Below, in pieces: positions 35,671 through 47,600 of a stretch of DNA of 64,000 nucleotides (positions are counted from its first letter, which is position 1; the number at the start of each line of letters is the position of its first letter). The notes under the pieces were generated by a model that did not search any database, was not told the origin of the DNA, and saw only the letters and a list, made by a program, of their open reading frames with translations. Source of the DNA: Bolinopsis microptera (Eukaryota; Ctenophora; Tentaculata; Lobata; Bolinopsidae). The stretch covers positions 11,993,453 through 12,057,452 of the forward strand of contig NC_087084.1 in NCBI RefSeq assembly GCF_026151205.1, in the 5' to 3' direction. The position numbers and the translations under genes are program-made.

Positions 35671-38600
35671 ATGAGTGCCACCCTTCTCAGAAAATGCTCT
35701 TCAGTGTTGGGATCGAATCAGAATAACATGCTCAAAATGACACGATCTGCTTCAACTTGCGTTAGTTAATTATTATTAATTAGTTAATTACTATTAATTA
35801 GATAATTACTATTAATTAATATTCCTTGGCAACATTTGATAGAACCAAGTAGCTGCTCTAGGTCCTCATTCGGAGTGTCGGGGATACGGTATCCACACAT
35901 TGCATCGTCCAGTTTTTCATGAAACATTATAAGCAGCTGTTTTGAGACCAACTCCTACCTGACCCTATTGGACAGGCTAACATAACACCCCTCCAGAAGC
36001 CTAAAAAGCCTGTCGGACCCTTGAATCTTGATGAACCTACGACCCCTCACCCTGTTAAACGCAGTTAGAAAGATCTTGTCTCTCTGATCTTGCTATAATG
36101 TGCTTATACAGGTCATGTGCAGATATTGTATGGTGTCAACGCATGTTACTATCTGTAGTCCATCTAGGAAGAAGTGAGAGTACCATCGCATGAGCATAAA
36201 CATGCCAAGCGCTATTGACACTATTCGACGCTCATCTATACTCGAACTGTTAAACGTGGATGTAATGATGACGAAATTTGATTAGTAAGACTCGTCTTGT
36301 CTAACACAGTTATTAGAGTGAACGTTAACAGGACGCTATCAGCTCAGGTAATGAGTCTGTTGGGCGCTTTTCAGGGTGACTGCCTATCTTGGTGCACGTA
36401 TCTGTTTACACTTGTACTTGCAGGTGCACTCAGTCGTTAAAATCACTGAGTAGGATAAATTACGAGTTTCTATACTGCAAATTAGGCTTATTGAAGGAAA
36501 CTAAAGTACCATGAAATATTACCACAAGTTTATGACAGGGACTAAAAGAGAAGCTAGAAGAGCTGATCCCCAAAAAGCAGTCCCAGATAAAAGAGTTCAG
36601 GAAGGTATCTGGAAACAAGGTGGTAGGGGAGGTGACAGTGGATATGATGTACGGTGGTATGCGCGGAATTAAAGGTATGTTATACATGTTGTACATGTTA
36701 TCTATGTTATGCAATATGCATACTTTAAAGGTATGTTATACGTCATGTTATAAAGGTATGTTATACATGTTATACATTTATTGAGGTATGATCCCGAGCC
36801 TCAAAGCTATGAAAAATGACAAGGCTGCAGGCCAAACGCCCAGCAGTGAAGAAGCAGAGAAAAAGATAAAGAAGCCCTCAGAAAAAGGTACTGTTAAAAT
36901 AAAAAAACCTATACTAAAGATTAAAGATGTTTCTAAAGATGTTTCTAAAGATGTTTCTAAAGATGTTTCTAAAGATTTTTCTAAAGATTTTTCTAAAGAT
37001 TCTAAAGCCCCCCTAAAGAAAAGTGCCATTAACCCAAAAACAGTCCCCAAGTTTAACCTCAAAGGGCTGTGTTGTCGGTGTAAAAGTGATAACATGGCCT
37101 ATGAGTCCATTTCTTGTCAGATATGTAAAGACTTTTTCCACGCATGTTGTAAGGATAAGGCTGGCACACTTATGCCCACGTCTATTTGTTCACGGACTTT
37201 CCTGACGAATATTTTGCCAGTAATTCACAAACACGGTAATACATATTCTCAAAGATATGGTGACTTTGGCTGGACATGTCCTAACTGTAAGAAAGCTCTC
37301 CTTGCAAAAACTGCTGTTAAAACTGCGGACTCAACTTGCAATACAAGCATGGACAGCACCAAGAGTGTGGCTAGCACCAAGAGTGTGGCTAGCACTGAAA
37401 GTGTGGCTAGCACTGAAAGTGGGACTACTACCACTACTGATACAACTTCAAGCAATGGAGATGAGAAGGCATTGATTGAAACTTTGAGCAATTTTAAAGT
37501 AAGTTTACTGTCAAGTGTAGAAGAACTTATTTCCATCAAACTTAAATCACACATAGATTCTTTGCTCACAGAAGTACCAAATCTTACACGAAGATCCAGC
37601 ACCCCTAGTAGTGCATCATCTATCCCTAGTAGTGCATCAGCCCTAGCCCTGCAAACACATAGTTCTTTAATTGCTTCCCCAATGAAGACTACCAGTTCAC
37701 TTTCATCTTCAAAGAGCTACAGTGCTGCGTTGTCTCCTGAATCGGCTATAGATAGCTCCACTAGTACTGCTACTGAGAACTACATAGAACTAACCAAGAA
37801 GGAAACTCCTATGCAAAAACTTCCCTCTGGCATTATCCATAATAATTCTCCTGATAATCATGTTATCGTCCTCAATGTAGAAGCTAGTAATACTAATCTT
37901 GAGGAAGCAGGGAAGCTAGCTAGTAAAGCCCTTGGTACAATACCCATGATCTTCTTGACCCCTAAACCAAAGACAGGCAAAATTGTTATCTCCTTCCCTT
38001 CAGAAAAAGATAGAGAGGATGGGAAAATAGCCCTCGCAAACTCATCAGCTGTAACTTCGTCCAAAATCACTGTTAATGATGCAAAGAAAATGTTCCCGAA
38101 AGTCACAGTTACGAATATCCCAAACAACTTAATCTCCCACATTGTCTCTGAAAATCTATCAGTTCCTGAATTTCGAGAAAAGGTTAAAACCTTTATGGAA
38201 TTGAAGCTTCTGGAAAAGAATCTATATGTTAAAGATTTGGTGACTAAGCATGATAGAACATTTAAAGTTGTGTATGTCAATTATGGAAGAGACTACACTA
38301 CTGTTGGGATTAAAGTGTCTCCTGACATAAGGCATTTCCTGTTAAACAATCAGTCCATTTACATAGGAAATTCCAGATGTAAAGTAGTTGATAGATTTGA
38401 TCTTAAGCAGTGCTTCCGATGTCAGAAACTGGGACACATTTCATCTCAGTGCAACGAAACTGATGTTATTTGCATGTATTGTAGTGCATCACACATAACA
38501 CGGGCTTGTCCCTACAAAGAGGTCAGAAGAAGTCACAGATGCACCAACTGCTCACACTCCACCTATGAATCATACAGAGAATCTTGTAACACCCATCACT

Positions 38601-41600
38601 CTGGTGCTGAAAACTGTCCCATAATAATGCTGGAGAAAGAGAGTCTTAGACAAAGAACAGAGTACTCAAAAAACATGTGAAGACTACGCTTCTCAACCTA
38701 AATGTCGGACTGTTTAACACGAGGTCACTATGTAATAAAACTGCACAAGTATTTGAGCAACTGTCTGACTCCAATATCAATGCCTGTTTCCTGACAGAAA
38801 CTTGGCTACGTAAGGGAGATACGTCAAAAATAGCGGAAATTAAAGACCTAGGCTATAATATTGTTCACCAATCTAGAGCTGGTAGAGGAGGTGGTGTCGC
38901 TATTGCCTAAGAAAGATCTTAGCTTCAATAAACGCCCTACAAAGACCCATAAATCCTTTGAACATGTTGAGAGTGTGCTGAAGTCAAGTTCCAATGACCT
39001 TCTTCGTTTCTGCTGTGTCTATCGATCTTGTACGGCTAAAATGTCCAAAATGACAGACTTTTTACGGGAATTTGATGAATATCTTGACAGTCTAACTCAC
39101 CTTCCAGGTAGACTGATCATTGCTGGAGACTTCAATATCCATGTCGAAGACCTCACTGATCCTGATACGATAAATTTTATCCATCTCATATCAAACTATG
39201 GCCTCATCCAGCATATTTCCAGTTCAACACACATTGGGGGTGGAATCTTAGACCTTGTTCTTACTAGAAGCAATGCGTGTGATATGTTGAACATAAAAAA
39301 TATAGATGTAGCTAAAACAGTAACAACATCAGATCACTACTTCGTAAATTTCTCTATTGCCTTTCCTCACCACAAAGGAAGCAACAAAGAAGATATGGTG
39401 GGCAGAAAGATATCAGATATAGACATAAATCTTTTTAAGGAGGATCTGTTGCTATCTGACATAAATGACCCCAACAAGTTTATTGACTGCAACTCTGCCA
39501 CGGAACTCTATAACAAAGAACTTCGCAGAATTCTTGATAAACATGCTCCCCTTATCTGTTTTAGCATTAATCCTGATCAAAGCAAGTGGGTGGACACAAA
39601 ATGTCAAACTGCCAGAAGGAAACGAAGAAAAGCTGAACGTGACAACAGGAGACTTAAAACTGCAGATTCAAAATTAGACTATAAAAAAGCTGTTAAGCAT
39701 GCCGAGGCAGTTATAAACACCACTAGACAGCTATACTATGAAAATCGTCTGCAAAGCTGTGAGGACAATAAAAAAGATACCTACAAAATAGTCAATCAGC
39801 TGATGGATCGGGACATATCTAAAAACTTGAAGCCTAATAACAAACCTGCTGAAACTCTATGTGAGGAGATGGAAGAGTTTTTCAATGATAAAGTGGAAAA
39901 GATCTACTCTGCATCTGCCATTAACAATGATACTGCAGCTGACATTCTTCTTGACCACTCTGAACCATTTCAAGGTGAAGCCTGGAGCCAATTTGAAACC
40001 ATAAGCGACAATGATCTCAAAAAGATTCTTTCTGACATTAACAAAAAAGAATGTGAAGAGGATCCCATCCCTCTAAAACTTCTAATGCAGTGTTTTAATG
40101 AAGTTAAACCAATTGTGTCATTTATTATCAATGACTCACTTGTCACTGGAAAATTTCCGTCAGTCCTAAAGAGTGCTCTTGTCAGACCAGCCATCAAAGA
40201 TGATAAAGGAGATGTCAATAGCTTCAACAACTATAGACCGATTAGTAACTTACCTTTCCTCTCGAAACTCATTGAAAAGAGCGTCCAGAAACAGATGACC
40301 AAACATCTTGACTATCACAATCTTCATGCTGAGCATCAAAGTGGTTATAGGTCAAATCATAGCTGCGAAACTGCGACCCTTACCATCTACAATGATCTTC
40401 TTTGTATCAGTGACATGAAAAGTAAGGTTATCCTCCTCCTTTTGGACCTCAGTGCTGCTTTTGATACTGTAAATCATCACTTGCTCCTAAAAAAACTAAA
40501 AAAGGACTTTGGTTTTGAAGGTACTGTTCTCGAATGGTTTACATCATACCTTAATAACAGATCCTTCACAGTAACTATTGATAAATCAAGATCAAAGAGA
40601 TGCTTCCTTAGAATTGGAGTCCCGCAAGGTTCAATTCTAGGTCCAATTCTGTTTATACTTTACACAAAGGAGCTCAATCAGATCGCAAAGAGACATGGAT
40701 TTAACATCCACATGTACGCAGATGACACTCAACTGTACATTGAGTTTAACCCACTATTTCGAGATCTCTCAACAATCGAAGAGAGAATAACAAATTGTTT
40801 TGAAGATATTAAGACCTGGATGACCCAAAATAAACTCAAACTGAACCAAAACAAAACAGAAGCTCTTGTAGTACAGACCAAGAACAGTTACTCTTCATGT
40901 CCAGTCGATTCAATACAACTTGACAATGCAGCTGACCCTGTGGATGCATCCCGCACAGTGAAAAGTTTAGGTGTCCTATTTGATCAATTCCTAACATTTG
41001 AAGACCAAATAAATTCAATTATCAGTTGCTGCAACATCCATCTGAGAAACCTTCGAGTTATAGGCTCAAAGCTTAACTATGATCTAAAAAGACAGCTCAT
41101 TCACTGCTTGATCTTTTCAAAACTAGACTACTGCAATGGACTCTTATACGGTTTACCTGATCTTCTAATAAAGAAACTCCAGAAGGTACAAAATTCCTGT
41201 GTTCGATTCTTGTTTGGTTGGAAAGCTATCAAAAAATGGGACAGTGTCACTCCATTCCTGAAAAAAGCCCATTTTCTTCCGATACGACAACGAATAGAGT
41301 ATAAGATTGCTCTAACCGTGTTCAAATGCGTTAACAACATAGCGCCGGAGTATATCATCAAATGTATTGACATCAAAAGTCAACCTGTACGTGTACTAAG
41401 AACTGAAGAAGACTATTTCCTCCTAAATGTTCCTCCTATTTCAAACTATAGTAAAACTGAGAGAAGTTTCAGCTACTGCGGACCCTCTGTTTGGAATAAG
41501 CTTCCTTATCAATTGAGAACACTAACCGATATCGTCTTATTTAAAAAGAAACTAAAAACTCATCTCTTTGAAAACGTATTTGTATAAGTATCATGTATTA

Positions 41601-44600
41601 CCTTTCTCATAAAATGCATACTTCATAAAAATAAGTTCTTATGTACATGTTACTCATGAGTCGCTTTAGATGGTTTGAACTGAATCTTTGGGTTTTGAGT
41701 TCTTTATGGCTATAAAGCGATGTATAAATTCCTACTTATTATTATTATTATCATGTTATTATACATACATTAAAGGAATGTTAAATATAGGAATAACTGA
41801 TCTGTATGTGATAAAATGAGAGTTCACTGCTGCTCTGTTCAGGAGAGAATTTTTTTTTCAGGTACGCTTTTCACCAGGTCATAAATGAAATGAAATAAAG
41901 TAACCTGTAATCTGCATCCTTCACCAAGCTGACCTATCAAATGCAATATTTCTTATAGTATGGTAATATTATGGCACGCATCGGGTCCCTTATGATAAAA
42001 ACTACCACAAAAAGTCTCCTATCTAATTCCCTTTGTAGCGTCTGTAGAGCTTCCTCCTTCTGCGCACAAGGTTCAGGGTTCGAGTCCCACATTCTTACTC
42101 CCACTATCAATTACATACAATAAAATACTCTTTTCCTTTGAATCTGGTTGAGGAAGGGGAGAAGAGAAAATGCTTTAATTTGGGTACGTGATATAGAATT
42201 TGCAATTACAATCTCAATACTCCTCAAATCTCCCTACAATATTCAGAATCCCCAAAACAATAAACTAAACTGCCCTCTCTCAGTCTCCATGGCCTAATCC
42301 TAAAGTCGTAAGTGTCCCCAGATAGTCGAAACAATCCCAAACTCACTGTTTGCAATCTCTAAACATTCCCAAACTAGACTCCCGATAACCAAAACAGTGG
42401 TGTTAAAAGTAATCATCTACACTACCATACTGCACTTAATATCGTACGCTAAAAATCTGCCCTAAAATGTTAAAATACTGAACAAATACTGACCTACATA
42501 AAAACGTAAAATATAGAATATCCAACATTAATCAAGATCAGAATATAAACATTTTCGAGTCTATTGCCATGAGGGCCACGTGCAGGCGTGACGTCACGTG
42601 ATCTGATACTGGGAGTAGTGCACGTGGTGGAGCGGGAGAGGAGCTGTTTGATGATTTGGAAAGCGTTGATTCCTCGGAACAGCAGAGAGATTATAATGGG
42701 CACTGAAAATTAGAAGATAAGGAAAATGTTTCGGTTGATGTGATTCTTATTGGTCAGTAATTGATTGATTTTTGAAAACATGATTTATTTATTGACAGTC
42801 CCTAATCATCATCGAAGATTCAAAGAGTTTTAAGGGTATGCAGGAAATAATAATAATAATAAATTGAAATTTAATAACACCGCTTTTAAGATTAAACTTA
42901 TACTCAGCAGTGTTTGAACTAGTCATCCCAGAAAATATCATGAATACTGAGCTTAAAGATAACATATGCTTGAAAATATATCGTCAATACTAAAGCCCGA
43001 AAATGGTACTTAAATATATTATGTTATGTAAAGATCGAATTCCAAATATGACCACAGTAGTTATCGATAAAGTTTTTCAAGTTCATCTGGAGACAGTTTG
43101 AAAAGGTAAGTTTTTATAAAAGCTTTAAAAGATTCCAAAGATTGAGCTGAGGTGATGGTAACAGGCAGACGATTGTAGATCTTTGGAGCCACTACAGAGA
43201 AGCTACGCTCACCAAACTTTGAATTACAAGAAGGAACAATAAGCTTCAATGAGTGACCATGATGAGCAAACTTGAACATGTCCTGCAGATAAGTTGGTGC
43301 CAATCCTAACAGTGACTTGTGAGATAGTAACAAGATTTTGAAGACAATCCTTTTCTTAACATCTAACCAGTGAAGCTTTATCAGGTCATCATCAAGATGG
43401 TCATGTTTATATTTACCAGTGACAGCTTTTGCAGCAGCATTCTGAAGTAACTGGAGCTGATGCAGCGGTAAAAACTTGGTGACGTCACCCAAAGAACCTG
43501 TCTGAAGGAACTAAATGTCACTCTTCCAATGTGGATCACCCACTTCGTACTGAGTAACTTCTCTAGCTTGGAAGGAGTTAAGTTTACTGAAGAGTTTAAC
43601 TCCTAATAGTTCCAGCTGACCTGTCCCATCCTCCGGTACCTCTATTCTCAACGTGTCTATAGAAATTAAGTTGCTCTGTTAGTTGAATATAATTATATTG
43701 ATGTGTAATATCCGGATAGGAACATTATTTATGAGTCGCATTGTTGTGATGTTTCTGATGAACATTTCTGATACATAGAGTTTATAAATATTCTAATTGA
43801 AAATACTAAGCGTTTTTGTGGACATAAACAACACTACAAAAAAGACTATAAAATTCACGAAACATACCACAGAAATGAACGAGGGCGTTTATCTCGCGCC
43901 CAGCTGTAGCGACCACATCTTTACCGATAAGAGCTCGAAGACTATCTGTTCTAAGTCACATTTCTCTGTTATCACGTCCTGAGGTTTAAATGTACAATGT
44001 GTTAAGTATGCTGAAATATGTTAGTATATGTCATGAGAAATATGTTCAATGTGTTAGATATGCTGAAATATGTTAGAATATCAAATATGTCGGAAATCGA
44101 AATAAAAGACAAATTTTGTCACCTTAGAAAGATTTCAAATTAATTTTCAATGAAAATCAAAAACGTTATCAAAAACTTATGAACGATAAAATAATAATAT
44201 TAATAATAATAAAATTTTCTGTAACTATTGGTAATATTGAAACATTTTCAATTTTAAAAGTAAAAAAAACAGTAATAAATTATAAGATAGAGACACTGTA
44301 AAGATCCTAAAATCGAAGATCACATCGAAAAAAACGGTAGAAATGGAACACTAATTTACTATGATACATAATTTATGTAATAAGTAATGTAGTTTCATTT
44401 TTATGTATAAAATATTACGAAGCTGTCTCATTGAACAGGCGTTTCCAAAATATCTGAGAAGTTTTGTTGTATCCCATCCTCTTGTAACTGCAATACTTGT
44501 AGCTCTGCAGCTGGAATTAGGTTACCATCACCTTGCACCTCTGGAAGATCTTGCATTGGATTGGGTCTTTGTCTTGTTTGTCATGATCTCTGCCGTGGAA

Positions 44601-47600
44601 GGGACATTTGTCTTTGATGGAGTCTTCACTTTTAGGAAATGTCTAAAACTTCGCACTTTAAGGGAGTACACAAAGAAGTTAGCCATTATATTCAGGTAAG
44701 TGAGATGATACATTACTCGAATGGAAGTGGTGCTGTATTTAACTCCCCAAGGTAATGTCACTAAATACACACTATACGGCACGAAAGATATAAGAAACAC
44801 TCCGACAGTGAGCAGTACTGTGGTCACCCCCTCCCATCTCAGTGTTTCTACGTGTCGGGAGGCAGCTCTACTAACCACGATCAGGAGGAGAACTGATGTA
44901 ACAATTAATGTCGTGTAGGAGAGGATATTTAACACAGCAATACTGATAAGAAAGTACCATGTATACCAGATTGGTACAGTGGGTGAGCCGAGATCATAAG
45001 CACAATGATAGTGTATGTAGCTAAAGTGGATTGTATCTCTGATGTAAAGCAAGTTCATGACTATTAATGGAGTGTACCAACCAAGCATTAAGAGCCACAA
45101 AACAGAACAGATGTTATGTCCTAACCGTGTAGACCAGGCCCTAGTTCTCAGAGGATACTTCACTGTTATCAGTTTCAGAGTGGTCATAGCACATGTCAGA
45201 AGCACTGTCACTACAACGCAAGCCAACATTTTCTTGCACATGACAGAGTAACTCTCCAAAAACCCAACGATCTGATATTATTGCCATAGTACTAGGGAAC
45301 ACTCTGAATACTGTTTGCATTAAGTCACAAACAGTCATGTGTTGCATCACTGTTAATACCAATTTATGGAGTTTGATGGCTTTGTATTTAATAGTCGCTA
45401 TCAAAATGATACTGTCCCCTATGACCGACGACAGAATAACTATAAAGTTCCACAATATAAGAAGTGACCGCTCCCCATCATCTCTGATAGCATATAGCGT
45501 TTTGTTGTCCGTTTGCATATTCAACAGAATGTAGGCCTGGTCATTACAAGAATGTTTCGTTAACAGAATGTTATTTACCTGCTTTCATTAAAAATAAATT
45601 TCAACAAAGACAACTTTGAAAATTGTATTATTTAGCGTGTATTAAAACTAAGGATTCCTAAGACGTTGAAAAATTGGCTATGAAAAAATAAACAATCCTC
45701 ACTCCGTCACCACTCTATCACATGTTACAATTCCAGTTCTGCTCTCCCACAAGCTGCTCAACAAACAATTTATAATTATCTCAAGCTCAAGTTGATAGAC
45801 CGTGTGACTGTAGGGATCGACCGGATATTAAATCCGGATCCGACCTGATATTCGGATTCGATATCCGGATTCAATATCCGGTTCCGGTCCGGTTTCACAA
45901 AAGTTTGCCGGATTTTTGCCAGATATTTCTTCAAAATAATGTATTTCTCAAATCTTGAAATGCATATTTTTCGTCACGTTTTAACTCGAATCCTTAAAAA
46001 AGCAAAAATGTTTTGAGGTGCGGACTTCGGAAAACCGAAAGAATATTTTCGGCTAATAATGAACAGGGTAGCATGAAACGTGGAGAAAAGTGGTTTCCAG
46101 AAAAACTTTGAAAAACTTTTGACTTGGAACATATTGTGCAATAATGACTTAAGGATTAATATCACTAGCAGGAACCCGTATAATTTAACCCTAAACGGTG
46201 TATATAATATATAACCCTAAAGCATTTGACCCAGTTGTATATCTTTGACGGTTTTTGCGGAAAGTCGCGTTAAAGTTGATGCCGTGGTGTCAGTAAAATG
46301 GCACGGAAAACTATCGTCTCGCTTTATATATAGTAAGATAATTGATAATGACAAAAGCCCAATCCACGTATATCTGTTAATAGTGTATTCTGATCTATTA
46401 GTATTATGGGCAAAATTACAAAACATAATTAGGGTCAACCAGAACCACAAATAATTAAATTTTTTTGAATGTTGTATGGTTATATTATCTCATAAAAGAA
46501 TAAGTGCACGATTCCCAGATGTCACTGGGAGAAATGACATCAAGAAAATTTGAGCCACTTCAGGAACAATATCTAGCAAGAATAGCAAAGTAATGCTGAG
46601 CGAACACTGCAGATCAAGTTTTATAATTCATATGTCTAGTGATCAAATGAATGTCTAGTAAGTTATAGTCATGTTAATTGTTTATGTTATGTCTAGTGGT
46701 CAAGTTTTAGGGTAACAAGTTTACGTCAGAAGTCCTACTTCGCAATTTTTCTCGCGCATGGTTTTTTGGACAGTACTGTTCAATAAAAATTTAAAAGTAC
46801 GTATAACACCGTCAAATAAGTACGACTAGTTATAGCCCGTACTTCTCATTTTAGTAAATTTAGGTCAGCAGGTGAGTGGTTTAAGAAATGCTGACGGTTG
46901 TCCACGGTTCATTCTACCCTGATCATTATGAATTTTAATACATGTTAAATAGTCTACTATTTACTAATTACTAATTACTATTTACTAATTACTAATTACT
47001 CCTCCAGGTCTGGTAACAGAGACTAGTGTGTTGGACCCGGATGAGGGTATCAGGTTCAGAGGGTACACAATCCCAGAGTGCCAGGAGAAGTTACCCCACG
47101 CTGCCGAGGGAGAGGAACCTCTACCAGAGGGACTGTTCTGGTTACTTGTTACTGGAGAGATACCCACCGAGGAACAGGTGTGACCTGCTAATTTATTAAC
47201 GACTCTAATCTTTGTCAGCTACTTTTGTCAAGCAAATTATTTGATTATTTAGATATAAACGCCGTTAGATTCTGAAGTTTAAAATGGTGCTAATCTTTAA
47301 TCCACTCCCACTTCACCCCCTCCTCCTCAGGTAAAAGGAGTATCAGCAGAATGGGCAGCTCGCGCGGACCTCCCCCCGCATGTAGTTAACATGATAAAGA
47401 ACTTCCCCTCCACACTCCACCCCATGTCTCAACTCAGCGCTGCGGTCACCGCACTCCAGTCAGAGAGCAAGTTCGCCAAAGCTTACTCGGAGGGAGTCCA
47501 CAAGACTAAGTACTGGGAGACCACGTACGAGGATGCCATGGATCTGATAGCTAAGTTGCCACCCATTGCTGCTGCTATCTATAGGAATACTTTTTACGAC

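Larger units (their letters stand above)
36770..41755 (+). mobile_element. CR1/L2-type LINE, nearly full-length, in citrate synthase intron 2
   Basis: Contains ORF1 (36788-38680) and ORF2 (38677-41587). Its 3' end runs from ctataaagcgatgtataaat into a TTATT microsatellite at about 41735-41755, a 3' tail style typical of CR1/L2 elements. It begins about 100 bp after the exon 2 donor, amid ggtatgttatacatg repeats, and has the host gene's orientation. Confidence 0.85.
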
